Part shown: positions 1 to 16,140 of the stretch, one piece after another
How positions within the stretch are numbered: position 1 is the first letter of the stretch
Layout: each line of letters opens with the position of its first letter
Source: Apostichopus japonicus
Taxonomy: Eukaryota; Echinodermata; Holothuroidea; Aspidochirotida; Stichopodidae
DNA length: 64,000 nt
Reading direction: 5' to 3'
NCBI RefSeq assembly: GCF_037975245.1
Contig: NC_092572.1
Span: 32,957,989-33,021,988, forward strand
Position numbers and translations under genes: made by a program
The notes under the pieces: model-generated
Seen by the model: only the letters and a program-made list of their open reading frames with translations
Database searches by the model: none
What the model was told of the DNA's origin: nothing

Positions 1-1068
1 ATTTATCGGTATCGCACAATCGATTTATAGGTACCGCACAATCGATTTATCGGTACCGCACAATCGATTTATTTGTACCGGACATTGTATTAATCGGTAT
101 CGCACTTTCGATTTATCGGTACCGCACTTTCGATTTATCGGTACCGCACTTTCTATTTAGCGGTACCGCACATTCGATTCATCGGTATCGTAGGTTAGTT
201 TTATGGGACTCGCACATTCGATTTATCGGTACCGCACTTTCGGTTTATCGGTACCGCACATTCGATTAATCGGTATCGCATGTTCCATTTATCGGTACCG
301 CACTTTCTATTTATCGGTACCGCACATTCGATTAATCGGTATCGTATATTCGATTTATCGATATCGCACATTCGATTTATCGGTATCGCACATTCGATTT
401 ATCGGTACCGCACAATTGATTGATCGGTACCACAATACGAATTAATCGGTCTCGCACATTCGATTTATCGATACCGCACAATCGATTTATCGGTACCGCA
501 CAATCGATTTATTTGTACCGCACATTCTATTAATCGGTATTGCACTTTCGATTTATCGGTACCGCACTTTCTATTTAGCGGTACCGCACATTCGATTCAT
601 CGGTATCGTAGGTTCGATTTATGGGACTCGCACATTCGATTTATCGGTACCGCACAATCGATTTATCGGTCCGCATATTCGATAAATCTGTACCGCACAA
701 TCGAATTATCGGTACCGCATATTCGACTTATCGGTATCGTAAATTCATTTTATCGGTATTCGATTCGATTAATCGGTATCGCAGGTTCAATTTATCGGTA
801 CCGCATTTTCGATTTATCGGTACCGCACAATCGATTGATCGGTAGCGCACATTCGATTTATCGGTACCGCACATTCGATTTATCGGTACAGCACAATCGA
901 TTTATCAGTACCGCACAATCGATTTATTTGTACCGCACATTCTATTAATCGGTATCGCACTTTCGATTTATCGGTACCGCACTTTCTATTTATCGGTACC
1001 GCACATTCGATTCATCGGTATCGCACATTCGATTTATCGTTATCGCACATTCGATTTATCGGTATCAC
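1..1068. repeat. Satellite block shared with 8,791-9,858
   Basis: Bases 1-1,068 match 8,791-9,858 essentially throughout, including the rare GTAGGTTAGTTTTATGGG variant, and then diverge. The start of the window is therefore part of the same higher-order family, separated by a rearranged, more diverged section (about 1,070-6,820). Confidence 0.85.
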
Positions 1069-2579
1069 ACATTCGATTTATCGATACCGCACAATCGATT
1101 TATCGGTACCGCTTATTCTATAAATCGGTACCGCACAATCGAATTATTGGTACCGCACATTCGATTTATCGGTATCGTTAATTTATTTTTATCGGTATCG
1201 CGCATTCGATTTATCGGTCCCGCACAATCGATTTATCGGTATTCGATTCGATTAATCGGTATCGCAGGTTCGATTTATCGGTACCGCACATTCGATTTAT
1301 CGGTACAGCACAATCGATTTATCAGTACCGCACAATCGATTTATTTGTACCGCACATTCTATTAATCGGTATCGCACTTTCGATTTATCGGTACCGCACT
1401 TTCTATTTATCGGTACCGCACATTCGATTCATCGGTATCGCACATTAGATTTATCGTTATCGCACATTCGATTTATCGGTATCGCACAATCGATTTATAG
1501 GTACCGCACAATCGATTTATCGGTACCGCACAATCGATTTATTTGTACCGGACATTCTATTAATCGGTATCGCACTTTCGATTTATCGGTACCGCACTTT
1601 CTATTTAGCGGTACCGCACAATCGATTTATCGGTACCGCACACTCGATTTATCGGTATTCGATTCGATTAATCGGTATCGCAGGTTCAATTTATCGGTAC
1701 CGCATTTTCGATTTATCGGTACCGCACAATCGATTGATCGGTAGCGCACATTCGATTTATCGGTACCGCACATTCGATTTATCGGTACAGCACAATCGAT
1801 TTATCAGTACCGCACAATCGATTTATTTGTACCGCACATTCTATTAATCGGTATCGCACTTTCGATTTATCGGTACCGCACTTTCTATTTATCGGTACCG
1901 CACATTCGATTCATCGGTATCGCACATTCGATTTATCGTTATCGCACATTCGATTTATCGGTATCGCACAATCGATTTATAGGTACCGCACAAACGATTT
2001 ATCGGTACCGCACAATCGATTTATTTGTACCGGACATTCTGTTAATCGGTATCGCACTTTCGATTTATCGGTACCGCACTTTCTATTGAGCGGTACCGCA
2101 CATTCGATTCATCGGTATCGTAGGTTCGATTTATGGGACTCGCACATTCGATTTATCGGTACCGAACTTTCGGTTTATCGGTACCGCACATTCGATTAAT
2201 CGGTATCGCATTTCCATTTATCGGTACCGCACTTTCTATTTATCGGTATCGCACATTCGATTAATCGGTCTCGCATATTCTATTCATAGGTATCGTAAAT
2301 TCGATTTATCGGTACCGCAAATTTGATTTATCGGTATCGCACATTCGATTATCAGTCCCGCACAATCGATTTATCGGTACAGCACTTTCGATTTATCGGT
2401 ACCGCACATTCGAAATATCGGTATCGTAAATTCAATTTATCGGTATCCCACAATCGATTTATCGGTACCGCACAATTGATTTATCAGTACCGCACATTCG
2501 ATTTATCGGTATCGTAAATTCAATTTATCGGTATCCCACATTCGAATTGTCGGTATCGCACATTCGACTTATCGGTACC

Positions 2580-3367
2580 GCACATTCGATTTATCGGTAC
2601 CGCATATCTATTAATCGGTATCGCACATTCGATTGATCGGTACCGCACAATCGATTTATCGGTACCGCACAATCGATTTATCGGAACCGCACATTCGATT
2701 TATCGGTATCGCATATTCGATTTATTGGTATCGCACATTCGATTTATCGGTACGACACATTCGATTTATCGGTACCGCACATTCTATTTATCGGTATCGC
2801 ACATTCGATTTATCGGTGTCGCATAATCGATTGATCGGTACCGCACATTCGATTAATTGGAACCGCTCATTCGATTTATCGGTATCGCACATTCGATTAA
2901 TCGGTATCGGATGTTCGATTTATCGGTATCGCAATTCGATTAATCGGTATCTCACATTCGATTTATCGGTACCGCACATTCGATTTATCGGTACCGCATA
3001 TCTATTAATCGGTATCGCACATTCGATTGATCGGTACCGCACAATCGATTTATCGGTACCGCACAATCGATTTATCGGAACCGCACATTCGATTTATCGG
3101 TATCGCATATTCGATTTATTGGTATCGCACATTCGATTTATCGGTACGACACATTCGATTTATCGGTACCGCACATTCTATTTATCGGTATCGCACATTC
3201 GATTTATCGGTGTCGCATAATCGATTGATCGGTACCGCACATTCGATTAATTGGAACCGCTCATTCGATTTATCGGTATCGCACATTCGATTAATCGGTA
3301 TCGGATGTTCGATTTATCGGTATCGCAATTCGATTAATCGGTATCTCACATTCGATTTATCGGTACC
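2580..3367. repeat. 394-bp local tandem duplication inside the satellite
   Basis: About 2,580-2,973 and 2,974-3,367 are near-identical adjacent copies. The distinctive variant runs (GCATATCTATTAATCGG, the TTGGAACCGCTCATTCG variant, the shortened GCAATTCGATTAATCGG) recur exactly 394 bp apart. The length is 18 units minus 2 bp, because one unit is shortened, so the duplication copied an existing indel. Confidence 0.9.
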
Positions 3368-3480
3368 GCACAATCGATATATCGGTACCGCATATACGAT
3401 AAATCGGTACCGCACAATCGAATTATCTGTAGGGCACATTCGATTTATCGGTACAGCACATTCGGTTAATGGGAATCGCA

Positions 3481-3960
3481 CATTCGATTTATCGGTATCG
3501 CATGATCGATTTATCGTTATCGCATATTCGATTTATCGGTAACGCAGATTCTACTAATCGGTATCGCACATACTATTTATCGGTATTGCAATTTGATTAA
3601 TCAATATCGCAGGTTCGAATTATCGGTACCGCACTTTCGATTTATCGGTACCGCACAATCGATTTATCGGTATCGCATGATCGATTTATCGTTATCGCAT
3701 ATTCGATTTATCGGTAACGCAGATTCTACTAATCGGTATCGCACATTCTATTTATCGGTATTGCAATTTGATTAATCGGTATCGCAGGTTCGATTTATCG
3801 GTACCGCACTTTCGATTTATCGGTACCGCACAATCGATTTATCGGTATCGCATGATCGATTTATCGTTATCGCATATTCGATTTATCGGTAACGCAGATT
3901 CTACTAATCGGTATCGCACATTCTATTTATCGGTATTGCAATTTGAATAATCGGTATCGC
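3481..3960. repeat. 175-bp triplication inside the satellite
   Basis: A block marked by GCATGATCGATTTATCG and AACGCAGATTCTACTAATCG occurs three times at about 175-bp spacing (near 3,501, 3,676 and 3,850). This is about eight 22-bp units less one base. Confidence 0.85.
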
Positions 3961-6824
3961 AGGTTCGAATTATCGGTATTCGATTCAATTAATCGGTATT
4001 CGATTCAATTAATCGGTATCGCAGGTTCGATTTATCTGTACCGCAAATTCGATTTATCGGTACCGCACAATCGATTGATCGGTACCGCACATTCGATTCA
4101 TCGGTACCGCACAATCGATTTATTTGTACCGCACATTCGATTAATCGGTATCGTAAATTCGATTTATCGGTATCGCATGATCGATTTATCGTTATCGCAC
4201 ATTCGATTTATCGGTACCGCACATTCGATTTATCGGTACCGCATTTTCGATTGACCGGTACCGCGCAATCGTTTTATCGGTCTCGCACATTCGATTTATC
4301 GGTGCCACACAATCGATATATCGGTACCGCATATACGATAAATTGGTACCTCACAATCGAATATCGGTAGCGCACATTCGATTTATCGGTACCGCACATT
4401 CGGTTTATGGGTATCGCACATTCGATTTATCGGTATTGCAATTTGATTAATCGGTATCGCAGGTTCGATCTATCGGTACCGCACTTTCGATTTATCGGTA
4501 CAGCACAATCGATTAATCGGTACCGCACATTCGATTTATCGGTACCGCACATTCTATTAATCGGTACAGCACATTCGATTTATCGGTATCGAACATTTGA
4601 TTAATTGGTACCGCACAATCGATTTATCGGTATTGCACATTCGATTTATCGGTATTGTAAATTTGATTTATCGGTACCGCATTTTCGATTGATCGGTACC
4701 GCACAATTGATTTATCGGTACCGAACAATCGATTTATCGGTACCGCACATTCTATTTATCGGTACCGCACAATCGATTTATCGTTACCGCATTTGATTTC
4801 ATGGTATCGTACTTTCGATTTATCGGTACTGCACTTTCGATTTATCGTTATCACACATTCTATTTATCGGTACCGCACATTCTATTTATCGGTATGCACA
4901 TTCGATTTATTAGTACCGCACATTCGATTAATCGGTACAGCACAATCGATTTATCGGTACCGCACATTCTATTTATAGGTATCGCACAATCGATTGATCG
5001 GTACCGCACATTCGATTTATCGGTACCGCACAATCGATTAATTAGTACCGCACATTCGATTAATCGGTATCGCACGTTCGATTTATCGGTACCGCACTTT
5101 CGATTGATCGGTACCGCACAATCGATTGATCGGTACCGCACAATCGATTTATCGGTACCGCTTATTCGATTTATCGGTACCGCACTATCGAATTATCGGT
5201 ACCGCACATTCGATTTATCGGTATCGTTAATTCATTTTTATCAGTATCGCGCATTCGATTTATCGGTCCCGCACAATCGATTTATCGGTACCGCATTTGA
5301 TTAATCGGTATCGTAAATTCGATTTGTCGGTATTGCACTTTCGATTTATCGTTATCGCACATTCGATTTATCGGTACCGCACATTCGATTTATCGGTACC
5401 GCACATTCGATTAATCGGTATCTCACGTTCAATTTATCGGTACCGCACTTTCTATTTATCGGTACCGCACATTCGATTAATCGGTATCGTATATTCGATT
5501 TATCGGTATCGCACATTCGATTTATCGGTATCGCACAATCGATTTATCGGTACCGCACAATTGATTTATCGGTACCACAATACGAATTAATCGGTCTCGC
5601 ACATTCGATTTATCGATACCGCACAATCGATTTATCGGTACCGCTTATTCTATAAATCGGTACCGAACAATCGAATTATTGGTACCGCACATTCGATTTA
5701 TCGGTATCGTTAATTCATTTTTATCGGTATCGCGCATTCGATTTATCGGTCCCGCACAATCGATTTATCGGTACCGCATGTGATTTATCGGTATCGTAAA
5801 TTCGATTTATCGGTATTGCACTTTCGATTTATCGTTATCGCACATTCGATTTATCGGTACCGCACATTCTATTTATCGGTACCGCACATTCGATTTATCG
5901 GTATTCAATTCGATTAATCGGTATCGCAGGTTCAATTTATCGGTACCGCATTTTCGATTTATCGGTACCGCACAATCGATTGATCGGTAGCGCACATTCG
6001 ATTTATCGGTACCGCACATTCGATTTATCGGTACAGCACAATCGATTTATCGGTATCGCACAATCGATTTATTTGTACCGCACATTCTATTAATCGGTAT
6101 CGCACTTTCGATTTATCGGTACCGCACTTTCTATTTATCGGTACCGCACATTCGATTCATCGGTATCGTGAATTCGATTTATCGTTATCGCACATTCGAT
6201 TTATCGGTATCGCACAATCGATTTATCGGTACCGCACAATCGATTTATTTGTACCGGACATTCTATTAATCGGTATCGCACTTTCGATTTATCGGTACCC
6301 CACTTTCTATTTAGCGGTACCGCACATTCGATTCATCGGTATCGTAGGTTCGATTTATGGGACTCGCACATTCGATTTATCGGTACCGCACATTCGATTT
6401 ATCGGTACCGCACATTCGATTAATCGGTATCGCACGTTCGATTTATCGGTACCGCACTTTCTATTTATCGGTACCGCACATTCGATTAATCGGTATCGTA
6501 TATTCGATTTATCGGTATCGCACATTCTATTTATCGGTATCACACATTCCATTTATCGATACCGCACAATCGATTTATCGGTACCGCTTATTCTATAAAT
6601 CGGTACCGCACAATCGAATTATTGGTATCGCACATTCGATTTATCGGTATCGTTAATTCATTTTTATCGGTATCGCGCATTCGATTTATCGGTCCCGCAC
6701 AATCGATTTATCGGTATTCGATTCGATTAATCGGTATCGCAGGTTCGATTTATCGGTACCGCACATTCGATTTATCGGTACAGCACAATCGATTTATCAG
6801 TACCGCACAATCGATTTATTTGTA

Positions 6825-9800
6825 CCGCACATTCTATTAATCGGTATCGCACTTTCGATTTATCGGTACCGCACTTTCTATTTATCGGTACCGCACATTC
6901 GATTCATCGGTATCGCACATTCGATTTATCGTTATCGCACATTCGATTTATCGGTATCGCACAATCGATTTATAGGTACCGCACAATCGATTTATCGGTA
7001 CCGCACAATCGATTTATTTGCACCGGACATTCTATTAATCGGTATCGCACTTTCGATTTATCGGTACCGCACTTTCTATTTAGCGGTACCGCATTTTCGA
7101 TTGACCGGTACCGCACATTCGATTTATCGGTACAGCACAATCGATTGATCAGTTCCGCACAATCGATTGATTTGTACCGCACATTCTATTAATCGGTATC
7201 GCACATTCGATTTATCGGTACCGCACTTTCCGTTTATCGGTACCGCACATTCGATTAATCGGTATCGCATGTTCCATTTATCGGTACCGCACTTTCTATT
7301 TATCGGTACCGCACATTCGATTCATCGGTATCGCACATTCGATTTATAGTTATCGCACATTCGATTTATCGGTATCGCACAATCGATTTATAGGTACCGC
7401 ACAATCGATTTATCGGTACCGCACAATCGATTTATTTGTACCGGACATTCTATAAATCGGTATCGCACTTTCGATTTATCGGTACCGCACTTTCGATTTA
7501 TCGGTACCGCACTTTCTATTTAGCGGTACCGCACATTCGATTCATCGGTATCGTAGGTTCGATTTATGGGACTCGCACATTCGATTTATCGGTACCGCAC
7601 TTTCGGTTTATCGGTACCGCACATTCGATTAATCGGTATCGCATGTTCCATTTATCGGTACCGCACTTTCTATTTATCGGTACCGCACATTCGATTAATC
7701 GGTATCGCACAATCGATTTATAGGTACCGCACATTCGATTTATCGGTATCGCACATTCGATTTATCAGTACCGCACAATCGATTTATTTGTACCGCACAT
7801 TCTATTAATCGGTATCGCACTTTCGATTTATCGGTACCGCACTTTCTATTTATCGGTACCGCACATTCGATTCATCGGTATCGCACATTCGATTTATCGT
7901 TATCGCACATTCGATTTATCGGTATCGCACAATCGATTTATAGGTACCGCACAATCGATTTATCGGTACCGCACAATCGATTTATTTGTACCGGACATTC
8001 TATTAATCGGTATCGCACTTTCGATTTATCGGTACCGCACTTTCTATTTAGCGGTACCGCACAATCGATTTATCGGTACCGCACATTCGATTTATCGGTA
8101 TTCGATTCGATTAATCGGTATCGCAGGTGCAATTTATCGGTACCGCATTTTCGATTTATCGGTACCGCACAATCGATCGATCGGTAGCGCACATTCGATT
8201 TATCGGTACCGCACATTCGATTTATCGGTACAGCACAATCGATTTATCAGTACCGCACAATCGATTTATTTGTACCGCACATTCTATTAATCGGTATCGC
8301 ACTTTCGATTTATCGGTACCGCACTTTCTATTTATCGGTACCGCACATCGATTCATCGGTATCGCACATTCGATTTATCGTTATCGCACATTCGATTTAT
8401 CGGTACCGCATATTCGATTAATCGGTATCGTAAATTCGATTTATCGGTATCGCATGATCGATTTATCGTTATCGCGCATTCGATTTATCGGTACCGCACA
8501 TTCGATTTATCGGTACCGCATTTTCGATTGACCGGTACCGCACAATCGATTTATCGGTACAGCACAATCGATTGATCAGTACCGCACAATCGATTGATTT
8601 GTACCGCACATTCTATTAATCGGTATCGCACATTCGATTTATCGGTACCGCACTTTCGGTTTATCGGTACCGCACATTCGATTCATCGGTATCGCATGTT
8701 CCATTTATCGGTACCGCACTTTCTATTTATCGGTACCACACATTCGATTCATCGGTATCGCACATTCGATTTATCGTTATCGCACATTCGATTTATCGGT
8801 ATCGCACAATCGATTTATAGGTACCGCACAATCGATTTATCGGTACCGCACAATCGATTTATTTGTACCGGACATTGTATTAATCGGTATCGCACTTTCG
8901 ATTTATCGGTACCGCACTTTCGATTTATCGGTACCGCACTTTCTATTTAGCGGTACCGCACATTCGATTCATCGGTATCGTAGGTTAGTTTTATGGGACT
9001 CGCACATTCGATTTATCGGTACCGCACTTTCGGTTTATCGGTACCGCACATTCGATTAATCGGTATCGCATGTTCCATTTATCGGTACCGCACTTTCTAT
9101 TTATCGGTACCGCACATTCGATTAATCGGTATCGTATATTCGATTTATCGATATCGCACATTCGATTTATCGGTATCGCACATTCGATTTATCGGTACCG
9201 CACAATTGATTGATCGGTACCACAATACGAATTAATCGGTCTCGCACATTCGATTTATCGATACCGCACAATCGATTTATCGGTACCGCACAATCGATTT
9301 ATTTGTACCGCACATTCTATTAATCGGTATTGCACTTTCGATTTATCGGTACCGCACTTTCTATTTAGCGGTACCGCACATTCGATTCATCGGTATCGTA
9401 GGTTCGATTTATGGGACTCGCACATTCGATTTATCGGTACCGCACAATCGATTTATCGGTCCGCATATTCGATAAATCTGTACCGCACAATCGAATTATC
9501 GGTACCGCATATTCGACTTATCGGTATCGTAAATTCATTTTATCGGTATTCGATTCGATTAATCGGTATCGCAGGTTCAATTTATCGGTACCGCATTTTC
9601 GATTTATCGGTACCGCACAATCGATTGATCGGTAGCGCACATTCGATTTATCGGTACCGCACATTCGATTTATCGGTACAGCACAATCGATTTATCAGTA
9701 CCGCACAATCGATTTATTTGTACCGCACATTCTATTAATCGGTATCGCACTTTCGATTTATCGGTACCGCACTTTCTATTTATCGGTACCGCACATTCGA

Positions 9801-11565
9801 TTCATCGGTATCGCACATTCGATTTATCGTTATCGCACATTCGATTTATCGGTATCGCACAATCGATTTATAGGTACCGCACAATCGATTTATCGGTACC
9901 GCACAATCGATTTATTTGTACCGGACATTCTATTAATCGGTATCGCACTTTCGATTTATCGGTACCGCACTTTCTATTTAGCGGTACCGCACATTCGATT
10001 CATCGGTATCGTAGGTTCGATTTATGGGACTCGCACATTCGATTTATCGGTACCGCACTTTCGGTTTATCGGTACCGCACATTCGATTAATCGGTATCGC
10101 ATGTTCCATTTATCGGTACCGCACTTTCTATTTATCGGTACCGCACATTCGATTAATCGGTATCGTATATTCGATTTATCGATATCGCACATTCGATTTT
10201 TCGGTATCGCACATTCGATTTATCGGTACCGCACAATTGATTTATCGGTACCACAATACGAATTAATCGGTCTCGCACATTCGATTTATCGATACCGCAC
10301 AATCGATTTATCGGTACCGCACAATCGATTTATTTGTACCGCACATTCTATTAATCGGTATTGCACTTTCGATTTATCGGTACCGCACTTTCTATTTAGC
10401 GGTACCGCACATTCGATTCATCGGTATCGTAGGTTCGATTTATGGGACTCGCACATTCGATTTATCGGTACCGCACAATCGATTTATCGGTCCGCATATT
10501 CGATAAATCTGTACCGCACAATCGAATTATCGGTACCGCATATTCGATTTATCGGTATCGTAAATTCATTTTATCGGTATTCGATTCGATTAATCGGTAT
10601 CGCAGGTTCAATTTATCGGTACCGCATTTTCGATTTATCGGTACCGCACAATCGATTGATCGGTAGCGCACATTCGATTTATCGGTACCGCACATTCGAT
10701 TTATCGGTACAGCACAATCGATTTATCAGTACCGCACAATCGATTTATTTGTACCGCACATTCTATTAATCGGTATCGCACTTTCGATTTATCGGTACCG
10801 CACTTTCTATTTATCGGTACCGCACATTCGATTCATCGGTATCGCACATTCGATTTATCGTTATCGCACATTCGATTTATCGGTATCGCACAATCGATTT
10901 ATAGGTACCGCACAATCGATTTATCGGTACCGCACAATCGATTTATTTGTACCGGACATTCTATTAATCGGTATCGCACTTTCGATTTATCGGTACCGCA
11001 CTTTCTATTTAGCGGTACCGCATTTTCGATTGACCGGTACCGCACATTCGATTTATCGGTACAGCACAATCGATTGATCAGTACCGCACAATCGATTGAT
11101 TTGTACCGCACATTCTATTAATCGGTATCGCACATTCGATTTATCGGTACCGCACTTTCCGTTTATCGGTACCGCACATTCGATTAATCGGTATTCGATT
11201 CGATTAATCGGTATCGCAGGTTCAATTTATCGGTACCGCATTTTCGATTTATCGGTACCGCACAATCGATTGATCGGTAGCGCACATTCGATTTATCGGT
11301 ACCGCACATTCGATTTATCGGTACAGCACAATCGATTTATCAGTACCGCACAATCGATTTATTTGTACCGGACATTCTATTAATCGGTATCGCACTTTCG
11401 ATTTATCGGTACCGCACTTTCTATTTATCGGTACCGCACATTCGATTCATCGGTATCGCACATTCGATTTATCGTTATCGCACATTCGATTTATCGGTAT
11501 CGCACAATCGATTTATAGGTACCGCACAATCGATTTATCGGTACCGCACAATCGATTTATTTGTA
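6825..11565. repeat. Higher-order repeat copy 1 (about 4,741 bp)
   Basis: Distinctive variants and the read-through ORFs at 6,970, 7,167, 7,436, 7,566, 8,127, 8,594, 8,993, 10,024, 10,442, 10,899 and 11,096 all recur at +4,741 bp. Inside the copy, a 1,031-bp subunit is doubled (8,993 versus 10,024). The left edge is approximate, where similarity at +4,741 fades around 6,820. Confidence 0.9.
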
Positions 11566-14500
11566 CCGGACATTCTATTAATCGGTATCGCACTTTCGAT
11601 TTATCGGTACCGCACTTTCTATTTATCGGTACCGCACATTCGATTCATCGGTATCGCACATTCGATTTATCGTTATCGCACATTCGATTTATCGGTATCG
11701 CACAATCGATTTATAGGTACCGCACAATCGATTTATCGGTACCGCACAATCGATTTATTTGCACCGGACATTCTATTAATCGGTATCGCACTTTCGATTT
11801 ATCGGTACCGCACTTTCTATTTAGCGGTACCGCATTTTCGATTGACCGGTACCGCACATTCGATTTATCGGTACAGCACAATCGATTGATCAGTTCCGCA
11901 CAATCGATTGATTTGTACCGCACATTCTATTAATCGGTATCGCACATTCGATTTATCGGTACCGCACTTTCCGTTTATCGGTACCGCACATTCGATTAAT
12001 CGGTATCGCATGTTCCATTTATCGGTACCGCACTTTCTATTTATCGGTACCGCACATTCGATTCATCGGTATCGCACATTCGATTTATAGTTATCGCACA
12101 TTCGATTTATCGGTATCGCACAATCGATTTATAGGTACCGCACAATCGATTTATCGGTACCGCACAATCGATTTATTTGTACCGGACATTCTATAAATCG
12201 GTATCGCACTTTCGATTTATCGGTACCGCACTTTCGATTTATCGGTACCGCACTTTCTATTTAGCGGTACCGCACATTCGATTCATCGGTATCGTAGGTT
12301 CGATTTATGGGACTCGCACATTCGATTTATCGGTACCGCACTTTCGGTTTATCGGTACCGCACATTCGATTAATCGGTATCGCATGTTCCATTTATCGGT
12401 ACCGCACTTTCTATTTATCGGTACCGCACATTCGATTAATCGGTATCGCACAATCGATTTATAGGTACCGCACATTCGATTTATCGGTATCGCACATTCG
12501 ATTTATCAGTACCGCACAATCGATTTATTTGTACCGCACATTCTATTAATCGGTATCGCACTTTCGATTTATCGGTACCGCACTTTCTATTTATCGGTAC
12601 CGCACATTCGATTCATCGGTATCGCACATTCGATTTATCGTTATCGCACATTCGATTTATCGGTATCGCACAATCGATTTATAGGTACCGCACAATCGAT
12701 TTATCGGTACCGCACAATCGATTTATTTGTACCGGACATTCTATTAATCGGTATCGCACTTTCGATTTATCGGTACCGCACTTTCTATTTAGCGGTACCG
12801 CACAATCGATTTATCGGTACCGCACATTCGATTTATCGGTATTCGATTCGATTAATCGGTATCGCAGGTGCAATTTATCGGTACCGCATTTTCGATTTAT
12901 CGGTACCGCACAATCGATCGATCGGTAGCGCACATTCGATTTATCGGTACCGCACATTCGATTTATCGGTACAGCACAATCGATTTATCAGTACCGCACA
13001 ATCGATTTATTTGTACCGCACATTCTATTAATCGGTATCGCACTTTCGATTTATCGGTACCGCACTTTCTATTTATCGGTACCGCACATCGATTCATCGG
13101 TATCGCACATTCGATTTATCGTTATCGCACATTCGATTTATCGGTACCGCATATTCGATTAATCGGTATCGTAAATTCGATTTATCGGTATCGCATGATC
13201 GATTTATCGTTATCGCGCATTCGATTTATCGGTACCGCACATTCGATTTATCGGTACCGCATTTTCGATTGACCGGTACCGCACAATCGATTTATCGGTA
13301 CAGCACAATCGATTGATCAGTACCGCACAATCGATTGATTTGTACCGCACATTCTATTAATCGGTATCGCACATTCGATTTATCGGTACCGCACTTTCGG
13401 TTTATCGGTACCGCACATTCGATTCATCGGTATCGCATGTTCCATTTATCGGTACCGCACTTTCTATTTATCGGTACCACACATTCGATTCATCGGTATC
13501 GCACATTCGATTTATCGTTATCGCACATTCGATTTATCGGTATCGCACAATCGATTTATAGGTACCGCACAATCGATTTATCGGTACCGCACAATCGATT
13601 TATTTGTACCGGACATTGTATTAATCGGTATCGCACTTTCGATTTATCGGTACCGCACTTTCGATTTATCGGTACCGCACTTTCTATTTAGCGGTACCGC
13701 ACATTCGATTCATCGGTATCGTAGGTTAGTTTTATGGGACTCGCACATTCGATTTATCGGTACCGCACTTTCGGTTTATCGGTACCGCACATTCGATTAA
13801 TCGGTATCGCATGTTCCATTTATCGGTACCGCACTTTCTATTTATCGGTACCGCACATTCGATTAATCGGTATCGTATATTCGATTTATCGATATCGCAC
13901 ATTCGATTTATCGGTATCGCACATTCGATTTATCGGTACCGCACAATTGATTTATCGGTACCACAATACGAATTAATCGGTCTCGCACATTCGATTTATC
14001 GATACCGCACAATCGATTTATCGGTACCGCACAATCGATTTATTTGTACCGCACATTCTATTAATCGGTATTGCACTTTCGATTTATCGGTACCGCACTT
14101 TCTATTTAGCGGTACCGCACATTCGATTCATCGGTATCGTAGGTTCGATTTATGGGACTCGCACATTCGATTTATCGGTACCGCACAATCGATTTATCGG
14201 TCCGCATATTCGATAAATCTGTACCGCACAATCGAATTATCGGTACCGCATATTCGATTTATCGGTATCGTAAATTCATTTTATCGGTATTCGATTCGAT
14301 TAATCGGTATCGCAGGTTCAATTTATCGGTACCGCATTTTCGATTTATCGGTACCGCACAATCGATTGATCGGTAGCGCACATTCGATTTATCGGTACCG
14401 CACATTCGATTTATCGGTACAGCACAATCGATTTATCAGTACCGCACAATCGATTTATTTGTACCGCACATTCTATTAATCGGTATCGCACTTTCGATTT

Positions 14501-16140
14501 ATCGGTACCGCACTTTCTATTTATCGGTACCGCACATTCGATTCATCGGTATCGCACATTCGATTTATCGTTATCGCACATTCGATTTATCGGTATCGCA
14601 CAATCGATTTATAGGTACCGCACAATCGATTTATCGGTACCGCACAATCGATTTATTTGTACCGGACATTCTATTAATCGGTATCGCACTTTCGATTTAT
14701 CGGTACCGCACTTTCTATTTAGCGGTACCGCACATTCGATTCATCGGTATCGTAGGTTCGATTTATGGGACTCGCACATTCGATTTATCGGTACCGCACT
14801 TTCGGTTTATCGGTACCGCACATTCGATTAATCGGTATCGCATGTTCCATTTATCGGTACCGCACTTTCTATTTATCGGTACCGCACATTCGATTAATCG
14901 GTATCGTATATTCGATTTATCGATATCGCACATTCGATTTATCGGTATCGCACATTCGATTTATCGGTACCGCACAATTGATTTATCGGTACCACAATAC
15001 GAATTAATCGGTCTCGCACATTCGATTTATCGATACCGCACAATCGATTTATCGGTACCGCACAATCGATTTATTTGTACCGCACATTCTATTAATCGGT
15101 ATTGCACTTTCGATTTATCGGTACCGCACTTTCTATTTAGCGGTACCGCACATTCGATTCATCGGTATCGTAGGTTCGATTTATGGGACTCGCACATTCG
15201 ATTTATCGGTACCGCACAATCGATTTATCGGTCCGCATATTCGATAAATCTGTACCGCACAATCGAATTATCGGTACCGCATATTCGATTTATCGGTATC
15301 GTAAATTCATTTTATCGGTATTCGATTCGATTAATCGGTATCGCAGGTTCAATTTATCGGTACCGCATTTTCGATTTATCGGTACCGCACAATCGATTGA
15401 TCGGTAGCGCACATTCGATTTATCGGTACCGCACATTCGATTTATCGGTACAGCACAATCGATTTATCAGTACCGCACAATCGATTTATTTGTACCGCAC
15501 ATTCTATTAATCGGTATCGCACTTTCGATTTATCGGTACCGCACTTTCTATTTATCGGTACCGCACATTCGATTCATCGGTATCGCACATTCGATTTATC
15601 GTTATCGCACATTCGATTTATCGGTATCGCACAATCGATTTATAGGTACCGCACAATCGATTTATCGGTACCGCACAATCGATTTATTTGTACCGGACAT
15701 TCTATTAATCGGTATCGCACTTTCGATTTATCGGTACCGCACTTTCTATTTAGCGGTACCGCATTTTCGATTGACCGGTACCGCACATTCGATTTATCGG
15801 TACAGCACAATCGATTGATCAGTACCGCACAATCGATTGATTTGTACCGCACATTCTATTAATCGGTATCGCACATTCGATTTATCGGTACCGCACTTTC
15901 CGTTTATCGGTACCGCACATTCGATTAATCGGTATTCGATTCGATTAATCGGTATCGCAGGTTCAATTTATCGGTACCGCATTTTCGATTTATCGGTACC
16001 GCACAATCGATTGATCGGTAGCGCACATTCGATTTATCGGTACCGCACATTCGATTTATCGGTACAGCACAATCGATTTATCAGTACCGCACAATCGATT
16101 TATTTGTACCGGACATTCTATTAATCGGTATCGCACTTTC
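11566..16140. repeat. Higher-order repeat copy 2
   Basis: This copy matches copy 1 at an offset of 4,741 bp almost base for base, and also contains the 1,031-bp doublet (13,734 and 14,765). The junction with copy 3 near 16,140 falls inside a CACTTTCG-type unit. Confidence 0.9.
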
